Notes: generated by a model not told the origin, from the letters alone. 51,717 bases of DNA from CAYJBP01 sp964372025 (GCA_964372025.1 CAYJPF010000005.1:1-51717); one strand, 5' to 3'. Shown: positions 6,683 through 14,921, counted from the first letter of the stretch. Numbers and translations are program-made.

Positions 6683-9052
6683 ATGAATAATAAAACTATT
6701 ATCCCCCTTAAATTTCAAAAAGCTTTTAATGATGCCTTGGCTAATTATCAAGTTATCTTTATTGCGGCCGCAGCAGGCTATGGCAAAACTATGCTTTGCC
6801 GCCAACTTTTGCCTGCCCCACAATATCATTGGCTAAATGCGGCAAGCTGCCTAGATCCTGCTAATCTAGTAGCTCCGCCTATTGCAAAGCTAATTATTAT
6901 CGATGATTTGCAAGTAACTAATCAGCCAACCGCTTTAGCCAATATAGCCAATTTTATCGAGCAAAATCCACAGCTGCAATTTGTGCTGCTTTCGCGCTTT
7001 AATCTACCTACACCTTTGCTTAAATTTGAATTTAGCGGCCGGCTTTATCGCCTAAATGCCAATTATTTAAACTTTGAGGCAGCCGAAACCAGCGCCCTTT
7101 TTGCTGCCTATAATTGCCAACTTAAGCCGGAAAGCAGCCACTATCTTAGCCATTTTTATCAAGGCAACCCCTTAGCTTTGCATTTGCTGGCCAAACAGGA
7201 AATTAGCAATGAAGATTATAATCAAAGCCAGCTAAACACTATTAAGTGGAAAGTTTATCAATACTGGGAATCGATTTTATTGGCCGATTTTGGCCAAATG
7301 GCTTGCACAATTTTGTATCATTTATCATTATTAAAGCAATTTAATAGCGAGCTGGCGCAAATTATATCCGGGCATCAGGAAGCGCAAACTATTATCCCCG
7401 AGTTAATCACCAATAGTTTATTTTTAATTCCCAGCGACCATGATAATTATTATTGCTCAGCGGCCATGATCGATTTTTTGCAATGGAAGATCAAGCAAAT
7501 TTTGCCGCTATCCGGGATTAATCATTGTTATAATCAGGCCGGTTTATATTATCAAGAGCAACAGGACTATATCACGGCAATTTTTTATTATGATCAAGCT
7601 AAAAACCAAGCCAAAATCATCGAAATTCTCGAAATTTGCTCTATTTTGCATGCTTCATTAGGCTATTTTAAAGAGTTAGAGCCTTATTATAAAGATTTAC
7701 CCTTGGAGAAGGTGCATAATTCCCCTAATTTGCTGGTGGGCATGGCCATGCTTTGCGTATTGCGTGTGGATTATGATGGCGCCGATTATTGGTATCATAT
7801 TTTAAGCGAGCAAGCGCAGCTGGCCAAAGCTAATAGCCCTAGCCAGCAAAATATCCAAGAAAAGTTAATTTACCTGGACTTAGCCTGCCCCCACAGGGAG
7901 GCTTCTACCGTGCAAAAAGTTATATCTAAGCTTTTTAGCAGCCTTAAAATGCGCAAAATAAAATTAAATCAGCTTTCGATATCCTCTTGCCTACCCTCGG
8001 TGCTTAATGGCGGCCGCGATTTTTCGGAATGGGCAAAGGCCGATGATTTGATTTATCATACCATGAAAAAGCCGACTGAGCATGTTTTGGCCGAGCAAGG
8101 GGTAGGTCTTTTGGAATGTGGCTATTGCGAGAGCAAATTCGAAAAAGGCCTCGATTATCATAATGCATTAATGCAAATGTTGGCTGTTTTGCCGGATATT
8201 CAGGCTCGTGGTACAATTGATACCGAATTTGTGTTATTGGGCATTCTGGCACGAATTCAAATTAGCCAAGGCAAGGCTAATTTGGCAAAAGAAACCTTGC
8301 GGCAATTTGCCAAACGTTTAAAGCCCCAGGATATAAAGCGTTTTTTGCCTAATATTAAGGCTATGCTCTGCCATATCGACTTATGCTGCGCCAATTATCC
8401 GGAGGTAGAATATTGGCTAAACAATGAATCGCCTCGGGAGCTGACCAATATTTGGATTTTATGGCGGCTGCAATATCGAGTAAAGTGCGAGTTATTAATC
8501 GTCCAAAGTCGTTATCAGGAGGCTTTGATTTTATTATCGCAGCTATTAAATTATAGTGAAAAATGCCATAAAATGCTCGATACCATTGATTTTAGGGTAT
8601 TATCGGCTATAACCAATTATCGGATGGGCCAAAAAAACTGGCAGGAGGATTTGGCTATTGCCTTAGATATTGCCGGCAAATTTGGTTATACTATGCCGGT
8701 TGCTCAGTATGGCAAGGCATTGCTGCCATTACTACTTAATTGCAAGTGGGCAGGTTCTAAATCGCATTTGGATAAAATTATTAAGCAAGCGCGTATACAG
8801 GCTTCTTTTTATCAAGGCTATTTGGAGATTGGGCATCATGGCGAGGCGAAGTTATCGAATATGGAGCAACAAGTGCTGGCCTTAATTTGCCAAGATCGCA
8901 GTAATCAAGAGATAGCTGATATTTTGGGTATTCAGTTGAGCACGGTAAAAACTCATGTGAGCCATATTTTGCGCAAATTACAAATCAAGCGTCGCAGCGA
9001 AGCCAAAACGGCTGCTAAAAAGCTAAATCTTATAGAAGATTATTTAATATAA
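6683..9052 (+). CDS. MalT/LuxR-family ATP-dependent transcriptional regulator (LAL type)
   Basis: This is a 789-residue regulator. A P-loop AAGYGKT is at residues 30-36 and a Walker B-like LIIIDDLQ near residue 75, followed by the ATPase region. A long helical middle part (about 290-700) has the character of TPR-like MalT sensor repeats. Residues 724-789 are a LuxR helix-turn-helix: SNQEIADILGIQLSTVKTHV with downstream recognition and dimer helices. Proteins of this class bind ATP and an inducer, oligomerise and activate target promoters. No good Shine-Dalgarno precedes the ATG, which may mean weak or atypical initiation. The inducer is unknown. The divergent channel gene is the most obvious candidate target, but that is inference. 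Confidence 0.88.
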   Translation: MNNKTIIPLKFQKAFNDALANYQVIFIAAAAGYGKTMLCRQLLPAPQYHWLNAASCLDPANLVAPPIAKLIIIDDLQVTNQPTALANIANFIEQNPQLQFVLLSRFNLPTPLLKFEFSGRLYRLNANYLNFEAAETSALFAAYNCQLKPESSHYLSHFYQGNPLALHLLAKQEISNEDYNQSQLNTIKWKVYQYWESILLADFGQMACTILYHLSLLKQFNSELAQIISGHQEAQTIIPELITNSLFLIPSDHDNYYCSAAMIDFLQWKIKQILPLSGINHCYNQAGLYYQEQQDYITAIFYYDQAKNQAKIIEILEICSILHASLGYFKELEPYYKDLPLEKVHNSPNLLVGMAMLCVLRVDYDGADYWYHILSEQAQLAKANSPSQQNIQEKLIYLDLACPHREASTVQKVISKLFSSLKMRKIKLNQLSISSCLPSVLNGGRDFSEWAKADDLIYHTMKKPTEHVLAEQGVGLLECGYCESKFEKGLDYHNALMQMLAVLPDIQARGTIDTEFVLLGILARIQISQGKANLAKETLRQFAKRLKPQDIKRFLPNIKAMLCHIDLCCANYPEVEYWLNNESPRELTNIWILWRLQYRVKCELLIVQSRYQEALILLSQLLNYSEKCHKMLDTIDFRVLSAITNYRMGQKNWQEDLAIALDIAGKFGYTMPVAQYGKALLPLLLNCKWAGSKSHLDKIIKQARIQASFYQGYLEIGHHGEAKLSNMEQQVLALICQDRSNQEIADILGIQLSTVKTHVSHILRKLQIKRRSEAKTAAKKLNLIEDYLI

Positions 9053-9189
9053 AAAAAGCAGCAAGGAAGAAAAATCGGCTTAAAACCGGCGCCTTTTGGC
9101 GAAGCCAAAACAGCCGGCAAGCCTCGCGGTGAAGCCAAAATTGGCTAAGCAAAAAAGGGGGCTATCGCAGATTTGCGACAGCCCCCTTT
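9053..9189. repeat. Dispersed structured repeat, partial copy
   Basis: Directly after the regulator stop codon, this stretch repeats AGCAGCAAGGAAG, GGCTTAAAACCGGCGCC, TTTTGGC-GAA-GCCAAAA and CAGCC from the 4.7-5.2 kb palindrome, then ends in a GGGGGCTATCGCA hairpin. The first part of the element (AAAGTTTTACTC to GGTTTTAAGCC) is absent. Confidence 0.75.
9157..9189. terminator. Bidirectional terminator between convergent genes
   Basis: The arm GGGGGCTATCGCA (9157-9169) pairs with TGCGACAGCCCCC (9174-9186), 12 of 13 pairs, with a 4-nt loop. T runs flank it on both strands (three T on plus, six on minus). It can end both the regulator gene and the convergent lipoprotein gene. Confidence 0.8.
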
Positions 9190-9220
9190 AATTCATAATA
9201 CTCTTTTTACTTTTAGTTAA

Positions 9221-9829
9221 CTATATAATAGCCTCAGTATAACCATCTACAACAGCCATAATATACTTCATATCATCAGCAGTAGCGCCAACAACCAATA
9301 AGCTGCCAAGATCACCCATATCTAAAGAATAACTACCATCACCATTATCAGTCAATACCATTGCAAGTGCAATACCGCTAGCATTGTCTAAAACAGTAAT
9401 GGTGTCGCCTTCTACAGTAACATCACCTACAAAAGAAACCGACTCGGTAGCATTGCTTACCACAACAATACCCGATAAACCATCTTCACTAAAAGAAATA
9501 CCGGCAAACTCTTCTTCATTAGCTTCATTGTAGCCAATATAGCAGGTATGCATAAGTACGTCAAACTCATCATAAATGCTTAAGTCAAGCTCGGCAGCAA
9601 CAGCCTCTTCTTCAACTACTTCTTCTTCTACTACTTCTTCTTCTACTACTTCTTCTTCTACTACTTCTTCTTCTACAACTTCTTCTTCAACAACCTCTTC
9701 TTCAGCAGGCTCTTCCTCTACTACAGCAGGTTCGGCAGCAGGCTCAGCAGCAGGCTCTTCCTCGCCACCGCAAGCAGCAAGCGAAACCATCAAGGCCACC
9801 GAAGTTAATAACAATAACAACTTTTTCAT
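9221..9829 (-). CDS. Lipoprotein with Glu/Val tandem repeat
   Basis: A 202-residue lipoprotein. The signal MKKLLLLLTSVALMVSLAAC has lipobox SLAAC and lipidated Cys20. Residues 21-42 are Glu/Ala/Pro-rich, and residues 43-77 are six EEEVV pentads plus EEEAV, a strongly acidic spacer. A compact C-terminal domain (about 80-202) of beta character (LSIYDEFDVLMHTCYIGYNE, GDTITVLD, DGSYSLDMG) looks like a small lipocalin-like or beta-sandwich domain; I cannot name the family. A GGAGG ribosome site lies just upstream (9839-9843). The spacer probably holds the C-terminal domain away from the membrane through the cell wall. Confidence 0.85.
   Translation of the reverse strand: MKKLLLLLTSVALMVSLAACGGEEEPAAEPAAEPAVVEEEPAEEEVVEEEVVEEEVVEEEVVEEEVVEEEVVEEEAVAAELDLSIYDEFDVLMHTCYIGYNEANEEEFAGISFSEDGLSGIVVVSNATESVSFVGDVTVEGDTITVLDNASGIALAMVLTDNGDGSYSLDMGDLGSLLVVGATADDMKYIMAVVDGYTEAII
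9599..9703 (-). repeat. 15-bp tandem repeat encoding EEEVV pentads
   Basis: Seven near-identical 15-bp units (GAAGAAGAAGTAGTA in the sense strand, with a few synonymous changes) lie in frame inside the lipoprotein gene. Units near the 5' end of the gene are more diverged (GTTGTT for the Val codons). Because the unit is a multiple of three, copy-number change would alter spacer length without a frameshift. Confidence 0.85.
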
Positions 9830-9881
9830 TTCTTTTTTTCCTCCAAGATTTTTTTGTTAGGCTAATATTTTAACCTTGGCA

Positions 9882-9910
9882 ATACTAGCATACCTTTTTA
9901 AAAAAAGCAA
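9882..9910 (-). promoter_or_regulatory. Candidate sigma-A promoter for the Glu/Val lipoprotein
   Basis: On the minus strand TTGCTT (9910-9905) is followed by a 17-bp spacer and TAGTAT (9887-9882), about 53 nt upstream of the ATG. The gene-free stretch 9830-10092 otherwise shows only AT-rich sequence. Confidence 0.45.
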
Positions 9911-10092
9911 GTACTTTTTTTAAAAATTATGGCTTTTTAAAATAGTTTGCCTTACAAAAATAGCTAAAATCCTAGATTAATTTGACAAAAATACCTGCTA
10001 AAAAAGTTGCTTGTTTTAAAAATCAGATGCAGTAAAAAAATTTTATATTTTTTTGCTTGGGAGGGCTTTTTTTAAAGAAATCCACAAAAATC

Positions 10093-11340
10093 CTATTTAT
10101 GCATAGCCTTTTCGATTTCCTCAATACTGCGCGGTATAGCGCCGCTTAGGTTTTCGCTGCCATTTTCGGTAACCAGGCAATTATCTTCCAGCCTAAAACC
10201 AATGCCCCATTCCTCTACATAAATGCCTACATCAACGCAAAAAACCATATTAGCCTCGATAGTTTCCACCTCTACCTGGTCGTGAACATCAAAGCCCACA
10301 TGATGCGAACCACCATGCCACATATAACGGCTTACATTTTTAGGATCATCAAGCAAGCCAATATCCACTAATAGCTTGGCGCAATACTGATGGCAAAGTT
10401 TATCAATATCGCTCATCGGTAGGCCGGGCTTGATAATGCTGAATAAATATTCAGATGTTTGATAGGCGCATTGATAAAGCAAACGCTGCTTTTCATCAAA
10501 TTTACCATTGCATGGAAAACCGCGCGAAACATCACAGCAAAGGCCATCATACATAGCCCCTACATCATTTAAAATCATATCACCATCTTTAGCTTGGCCT
10601 TGATAACCAAAATAATGAATACAAAAATTATTCTCGCCGGCACTAATAATCGAGGTAAAACCCGGCTCCAGCACATTATTTTTAGTAAGCGCATAATCAA
10701 AATGCGCCTTATATTCATATTCATACATGCCCGGCTTAGAGGCCTGCATCATCGCCAAAATCCCCTCCTTGGTGATGGCAAGGGCTTTGCGCATGGCTTC
10801 AATTTCGCAAGGCTTTTTATAAGTTCTTTGCTTGCGCAATAAATAATGATAGTTGGCTATTTTAATAGCCGGAAATTTAGCCGCCCAATGCGCGCTAAAT
10901 TTTTGAGCAATGGTTAAATCCTGCTCGGGAAAATGCTTATACAAATCTAAAAACATGGTATTTATTTTACCGGTATTTAAAAGACGATATAAAAAGCCCT
11001 CAAACTGCTCGAGATCATATATGTTTTCGATGCCGCTGATGGCCTTAATTTCCTCATATTTTAAGCGGCTACCATTCCAGCGCTCCAGCATCAAATCGGA
11101 AGGCAAGGCAAAAATATATTCCTTAACTTCATCTTTAGCTTTATGTGCCAGCAATATAAAACCAACCGGCTTTTCGCCATTTAAACCAGTTAAATAAACA
11201 AAATTTCGGTCGCCAAAAAAAATATACTTAGCATCTGCAGTTTTATGCTTCTCCTGGCCGGCAAAAGAAAGCAAAATGCTGCCCTCGGTTAAGTTTTTGT
11301 ACAATTCTTGACGATTATTAATATAAAATTCTTGTTGCAA
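10093..11340 (-). CDS. M24-family Xaa-Pro aminopeptidase
   Basis: A 415-residue member of the pita-bread metallopeptidases that remove an N-terminal residue preceding proline. The creatinase-like N-terminal domain includes GDRNFVYLTGL, typical of PepP-type enzymes. The catalytic domain shows the expected metal ligands in order: NDVGAMYDGLCCDVSRGFP (two Asp), GGSHHVGFDVHD (His), and a Glu in EEWGIGFRLEDNCLVT (the second Glu in RLED). The start is a TTG at 11340, supported by AGGAGG about 9 nt upstream; no ATG is better placed. No signal peptide, so it acts in the cytoplasm, probably in peptide salvage. It appears monocistronic. Confidence 0.9.
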   Translation of the reverse strand: MQQEFYINNRQELYKNLTEGSILLSFAGQEKHKTADAKYIFFGDRNFVYLTGLNGEKPVGFILLAHKAKDEVKEYIFALPSDLMLERWNGSRLKYEEIKAISGIENIYDLEQFEGFLYRLLNTGKINTMFLDLYKHFPEQDLTIAQKFSAHWAAKFPAIKIANYHYLLRKQRTYKKPCEIEAMRKALAITKEGILAMMQASKPGMYEYEYKAHFDYALTKNNVLEPGFTSIISAGENNFCIHYFGYQGQAKDGDMILNDVGAMYDGLCCDVSRGFPCNGKFDEKQRLLYQCAYQTSEYLFSIIKPGLPMSDIDKLCHQYCAKLLVDIGLLDDPKNVSRYMWHGGSHHVGFDVHDQVEVETIEANMVFCVDVGIYVEEWGIGFRLEDNCLVTENGSENLSGAIPRSIEEIEKAMHK

Positions 11341-11429
11341 GTTGATATCCTCCTTTTACTTATTAATAGCACAGTTCTTGCCTCTAATATACATATACCA
11401 TTAAAGGCCGGTTTTTCCTGCCGGCTAAC

Positions 11430-11458
11430 TTGTTTTTATCAGCTGATTATTGTATAAT
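11430..11458 (+). promoter_or_regulatory. Sigma-A promoter for the CPBP protease
   Basis: TTGTTT (11430-11435), a 17-bp spacer and a perfect TATAAT (11453-11458). The leader of about 90 nt contains a 7-bp inverted repeat GATTATG/CATAATC and the AAGGAGG site at 11541-11547. Confidence 0.65.
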
Positions 11459-11555
11459 AGAAAAGATTATGAGCGCATGCTTAAATTTTGCCCCATAATC
11501 AGCGGCAGCTAGCGTTGCGGCCGCCATATAACATAGCCCCAAGGAGGAAAAGCCA

Positions 11556-12218
11556 ATCAAAACAATTATTCAAAATAAAAATTTGCTGCTAATTATTATT
11601 ATTGCCATTAGCGCAATAGCCGCAGCCGATTTACTAATTAGCCATTTTTGGCTAAAAACTATGGTTAAAGTGCCTATCTTTTTTATTACCCCATTGCTTT
11701 TTGCCCAAAAAAACACCGATTTTAGGCCCTTTAAACTATTAACCAATAATTTGCAAGGCCTAAAACCGGCTTTATTTTTAGGAATTTCTATTTTTGGAGC
11801 AATAATGATTTTTTATGCCCTGGCCCATTCTTATTTAGATGCCGAGCAAATTGTCGGCGCCTTGGAACAAAACCTAGGCATTAATAAGCATAATTTTATT
11901 ATTATTGCCCTTTATGTAGCTATCATCAACTCTTTTTTAGAAGAATGGTTCTTTCGTGGATTTATCTTTTACAAATTCAAACCCAATTCGCCTAAAATGG
12001 CCTATATAATCAGCTCTTTAAGCTTTAGCATTTATCATATAGCCATTATGGATGGCATGTTTAACCTGGGCATTAACCTAATTATCCTCTTTGGCTTATT
12101 TATGGGCGGCTTAATTTTTAATTATCTAAATCAAAAATACGATAATATTTATGCCTCCTGGTTTTGCCATAGTTTTGCCAATTTGGCGATCAATGCAATC
12201 GGATTTAGCTTATATTAA
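11556..12218 (+). CDS. CPBP-family intramembrane glutamic protease
   Basis: This multi-pass protein carries the three CPBP/Abi motifs: EEWFFRG (EExxxR), FSIYH and HSFANLAIN, in order within hydrophobic helices. Members include Rce1-type CAAX proteases and bacteriocin-immunity proteins; the substrate here is unknown. The start is unusual. AAGGAGG at 11541-11547 is ideally placed 8 nt before an ATC codon (11556), which would give an N-terminus (M)KTIIQNKN before the first TM. The first conventional in-frame start is TTG at 11583, 35 nt from that ribosome site and lacking its own. Either ATC is used, as in infC-type starts, or an ATG was mutated or misread. The gene may therefore start at 11583 instead. 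Confidence 0.82.
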   Translation: MKTIIQNKNLLLIIIIAISAIAAADLLISHFWLKTMVKVPIFFITPLLFAQKNTDFRPFKLLTNNLQGLKPALFLGISIFGAIMIFYALAHSYLDAEQIVGALEQNLGINKHNFIIIALYVAIINSFLEEWFFRGFIFYKFKPNSPKMAYIISSLSFSIYHIAIMDGMFNLGINLIILFGLFMGGLIFNYLNQKYDNIYASWFCHSFANLAINAIGFSLY

Positions 12219-12230
12219 TGTTATCAATAC

Positions 12231-12707
12231 CTAGCTATGAATTTTGCAGCTAAACTTGCTAACTTCGATTTTAAATAAAGCCGTGCGGCCTAGCATAGCC
12301 TCGGGGAATTCCCAGGTTTTGCCAGGTGCATAATGATCCATAATTAGTTGCATGGTGCGGTTTTTTTCGGCAGCATCTTCAATTAGGCTAATACAGCCAT
12401 TACCAATTAGGCTTTGATATTTGGCCGAAAACTCGCAAGCCAACTCATCTTCTATCAATTTAAATTTAGTATCCATCTCAAAGCCTACCTGCGGTGCTTG
12501 GCTAATCAAGTCTATTTTGCGGCCGCTTTTAGCACCATGAAAATAAAGGCTTAATTGCTCACCTTTAAACTCATAGCCAAAATTTAACGGCAATACATAA
12601 ACCTCGGCTTGCTCCTTATCATAAAAGCCAATGCGGCAAACTTCGCAGCCGGATACAACCTCTTTTATTTGCTGTAAATCTGTAATTTCTCGCTCTTTTC
12701 TGCGCAT
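12231..12707 (-). CDS. NimA-like pyridoxamine 5'-phosphate oxidase-fold flavoprotein
   Basis: A 158-residue protein of the split-barrel FMN-binding superfamily. The opening MRRKEREITDLQQI and the pattern EVCRIGFYDKEQAEVYVLPLNFGYEF, LYFHGAKSGRKIDLI and VGFEMD are typical of the Nim/5-nitroimidazole-reductase-like subgroup. The C-terminal region LGRTALFKIEVSKFSCK completes the barrel. Such proteins bind flavin and reduce small molecules; the natural substrate is usually unknown. GAGG lies 7-8 nt before the ATG. It starts 28 nt after folT with no terminator between, so it should share the folate riboswitch-controlled transcript. Confidence 0.78.
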   Translation of the reverse strand: MRRKEREITDLQQIKEVVSGCEVCRIGFYDKEQAEVYVLPLNFGYEFKGEQLSLYFHGAKSGRKIDLISQAPQVGFEMDTKFKLIEDELACEFSAKYQSLIGNGCISLIEDAAEKNRTMQLIMDHYAPGKTWEFPEAMLGRTALFKIEVSKFSCKIHS

Positions 12708-12735
12708 AATAGTACCTCATTTATTTTTATTAAAG

Positions 12736-13293
12736 CTAGTTTTTGGCTAATTTAAGTATAGATTTATTTAAAAATTTAAAGACTATAAAAGTAATAATTA
12801 TTTCGATGGGGCTGATTATCGATTCGGCAATCAAACGGGTAAGCATGGTTGGCCAAAACGGAAAACCAAATTGCAAATAAAGCCAAACCGTACCTAGGGT
12901 AATTTCTACACAAGCTAGGGAAATTAGCTTGGCAAAAATTAAATTTTTAAGGCAAAAATTGCTTTTATATAAAAACAATCCAAAGATCATCCCGCTTAAG
13001 GCTGCATTAAATGTCCAGCCAAAAAAATAAGCACCACCTTGCGGATTAAGCATAAATGATAGCAAATCGCCCAAACCATAAATAATGCCCCCTACTACCG
13101 GCCCTAAAAGGGTGGAGCTGATGGTTTGCGGCAAAAAGCCCAAATTCATCTTAACCAGCTGAAAAAATACCAGGCTAAAATTGGAATAATAGTTCAAGAT
13201 AACTACAATAGCCAGTAACATCCCGGCTAAAGCAATCGATTTTGTGGCAGACAGTTCTTTTAAAGAATTTACAAACTTAGTTTTTATATTCAT
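12736..13293 (-). CDS. folT: Folate-family ECF transporter S-component (FolT)
   Basis: A 185-residue, roughly six-TM substrate-binding subunit of a group II ECF transporter. After a short basic N-terminus, the sequence LGFLPQTISSTLLGPVVGG, GLGDLLSFMLNPQGGAYFFGWTFNAALSG and GLFLYK follows the FolT family pattern (GFIP..LFGPVVGG...DL......P.G.YFPGFT...SGLIYGLFLY). S-components need the shared EcfA/A'/T module, which is not in this window. AGGAG (about 13301-13305) precedes the ATG at 13293. The leader holds a tetrahydrofolate riboswitch and terminator, which independently supports folate as the substrate. Confidence 0.88.
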   Translation of the reverse strand: MNIKTKFVNSLKELSATKSIALAGMLLAIVVILNYYSNFSLVFFQLVKMNLGFLPQTISSTLLGPVVGGIIYGLGDLLSFMLNPQGGAYFFGWTFNAALSGMIFGLFLYKSNFCLKNLIFAKLISLACVEITLGTVWLYLQFGFPFWPTMLTRLIAESIISPIEIIITFIVFKFLNKSILKLAKN

Positions 13294-13316
13294 ATAGGCT
13301 CCTAATAAGCTTAAAT

Positions 13317-13353
13317 AAAAAAAGGGGATAGATTGCTAAATACAATCTATCCC
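13317..13353 (-). terminator. Attenuator terminator of the folT leader
   Basis: On the minus strand GGGATAGATTG (13353-13343) pairs perfectly with CAATCTATCCC (13335-13325) around a 7-nt loop, followed by C and a T-tract of seven. It lies just upstream of the folT ribosome site. Its 5' arm GGGATA is complementary to TATCCC (13375-13370) in the aptamer, which offers an antiterminator pairing. Confidence 0.9.
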
Positions 13354-13365
13354 TAGTTTTTTATC

Positions 13366-13484
13366 AAGCGGGATATGGAAAAATACCGCAGGTAAGCCGG
13401 CTGCAAAGCAAATAGCCAAACCTTTCGTTCCCTTGTCAACCCCATGACAAAAGACACTTCACGCATTTTTCCTATGTATGCCTT
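13366..13484 (-). promoter_or_regulatory. Tetrahydrofolate (THF-I, folT) riboswitch aptamer
   Basis: Compared from memory with the Eubacterium siraeum folT aptamer, the order of elements matches. P2 pairs GGAAAAAT (13472-13465) with ATTTTTCC (13384-13377). GCGTGAAGTG (13464-13455) matches GCGUUAAGUG. A hairpin TTGTCA/TGACAA (13450-13445/13438-13433) has a G-rich loop. ACGAA (13428-13424) precedes a third helix AGGT/ACCT (13423-13420/13393-13390), and GCGGT (13389-13385) leads back into P2. Loop residues GGGGT (13443-13439) can form the expected pseudoknot with ATCCC (13374-13370). P1 is weak (AAG/CTT). The downstream gene is a FolT homologue. Predicted action: folate binding stabilises the pseudoknot, frees GGGATA and allows termination. 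Confidence 0.78.
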
Positions 13485-13487
13485 TTC

Positions 13488-13516
13488 AGGATAACACTTT
13501 GTTAAAGCTTTGTCAA
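13488..13516 (-). promoter_or_regulatory. Sigma-A promoter of the folT-nimA operon
   Basis: Perfect TTGACA (13516-13511), 17-bp spacer, TATCCT (13493-13488). Transcription would begin near 13481, right at the start of the aptamer. It lies 20 bp past the stop of the upstream transporter gene, so folT has its own promoter. Confidence 0.75.
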
Positions 13517-13535
13517 GCAAATTAGTTAAAAATAT

Positions 13536-14921
13536 CTAATAACCAATCAATGCCGCAACAATAATTAAAGCACAAGCAACCAGCGAAATCAAAATCAAAT
13601 AACGCCATACAAATTTAAACCATTTATCAAAAGTAATTTTACCGCAGGCCAAGCAGGCAATTAGCGTGCCCATGGTGGGGAAGGCCAAATTGCTTAAACC
13701 ATCACCAAATTGGAAGGCCAAAATGGTTAACTGTTTGCTTAAGCCGGTAATTTCGGCCATGGGCATCAAAATTGGCATGGTAACCAAAGCCTGGCTGCTG
13801 CCGGAAGGGATAAAGAAATTAATAATAGTTTGAATAATAAACATGGCAATGCCCACCAAGGCATCGGGCATTTGTTCCACGGCCGCTACCAGGTAAAATA
13901 CAAAGGTATCGATGATTAAGCCACTTTCCATCACAATCGAAATGGCCCTAGCCAAACCAATTGCCATGGCCGCAATAAATACTAATTGCGCACCTTCGAG
14001 CATTTTATCGGCAATCTGGCCACTTTTAAAGCCGGCCACAATACCACAAACTATACCGCAAATAATATAAGTTGCCGACATCTCCACCAAGCCCCAGCCC
14101 CATTGTAAAGAGCCGAAAACTACCAGAAAAATAGTAATACAGAACAAAATTAGGATTATTTTACGGCGAAGCGTAAATTCGATTTTTTGATTACTATCAA
14201 ATTCCAAGCCGCTGGTATCCATGCCATAACATGTACTTAAAGTTGGATCTTTTTTAACTTTTTCGGCATAGCGAATTACATAAATTATCGAAACAACCAT
14301 AAATACCACTAAGCAAACCAAGCGATATTCAATGCCGGAAAACAAAGGCAACTGACCGATATTCTGGGCATTTCCTACCGTCCACATATTAGTGGGGCCG
14401 GCCGCCCAACCGATAATATCGGAAATTAAAACCACCGCAATACCGGTAATTACATCATAACCCAGCATAAGCGCAATGCCAATACAAATGGGAACAAAAG
14501 GAATTACCCCTTCCAGCATCGAGGGAAAAGCGCCGATAAAAGAAAAATAAATCATAATTCCGATTAAAACCAGCTTATTGCTTTTAGCGCCTAATTTATC
14601 ATTTAAAGCCAAAACACCTGCTCTAATAGCACCTGTGCTATCGATAAGGCCAATGGCCGCCCCGATGGTAAAAATCATGGTAATCAGCGCCGCACCACCG
14701 GTAATACCGCTGGGAATGGCCTCCATCATCGCCATAAAACCAACCGGGTTTTGCTCTACAAACTGAAAGCTATCGGGATCTACTACAGTTACGCCGTCGA
14801 TAGTTTCCCTGGTATATTGGCCGGCCGGAACTAACCAGGTAAGGATAGTGATTAAGGCCAAAATTGCCAATAAAATTACAAAAGCATGGGGAAATTCTCT
14901 TTTCTTTTTAAGCTGTTCCAT
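13536..14921 (-). CDS. yfcC: YfcC-family secondary transporter
   Basis: A 461-residue protein with about 12 TM segments. The start MEQLKKKREFPHAFVILLAIL..TWLVPAGQYTRE, the motif DSTGAIRAGVLAL, PFVPICIGIALMLGYD and IPSGSSQALVTMPIL are typical of the YfcC/DcuC-like (C4-dicarboxylate anaerobic carrier or basic amino acid antiporter) family. IPSGSSQA near residue 375 is the re-entrant, substrate-site-like motif of this superfamily. The ATG follows AAAGGAGG. The substrate cannot be decided from sequence; arginine/ornithine-type or short-chain carboxylate exchange are both known for relatives. Confidence 0.85.
   Translation of the reverse strand: MEQLKKKREFPHAFVILLAILALITILTWLVPAGQYTRETIDGVTVVDPDSFQFVEQNPVGFMAMMEAIPSGITGGAALITMIFTIGAAIGLIDSTGAIRAGVLALNDKLGAKSNKLVLIGIMIYFSFIGAFPSMLEGVIPFVPICIGIALMLGYDVITGIAVVLISDIIGWAAGPTNMWTVGNAQNIGQLPLFSGIEYRLVCLVVFMVVSIIYVIRYAEKVKKDPTLSTCYGMDTSGLEFDSNQKIEFTLRRKIILILFCITIFLVVFGSLQWGWGLVEMSATYIICGIVCGIVAGFKSGQIADKMLEGAQLVFIAAMAIGLARAISIVMESGLIIDTFVFYLVAAVEQMPDALVGIAMFIIQTIINFFIPSGSSQALVTMPILMPMAEITGLSKQLTILAFQFGDGLSNLAFPTMGTLIACLACGKITFDKWFKFVWRYLILISLVACALIIVAALIGY

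Noticed and set aside
9599..9703. Short regular repeats considered as a CRISPR array
   Set aside because: Units are 15 bp without spacers and encode an in-frame peptide repeat.
9576..9860. Plus-strand Ser/Thr-rich ORF opposite the Glu/Val lipoprotein
   Set aside because: It is the antisense shadow of the 15-bp repeat; the minus-strand frame has a lipobox signal and a ribosome site.
13354..13390. AAAAAACTA with a GCGG/CCGC stem, resembling a preQ1-I riboswitch in the folT leader
   Set aside because: The loop and pseudoknot residues do not fit preQ1-I, and the whole leader fits the THF fold in better detail next to a folate transporter gene.
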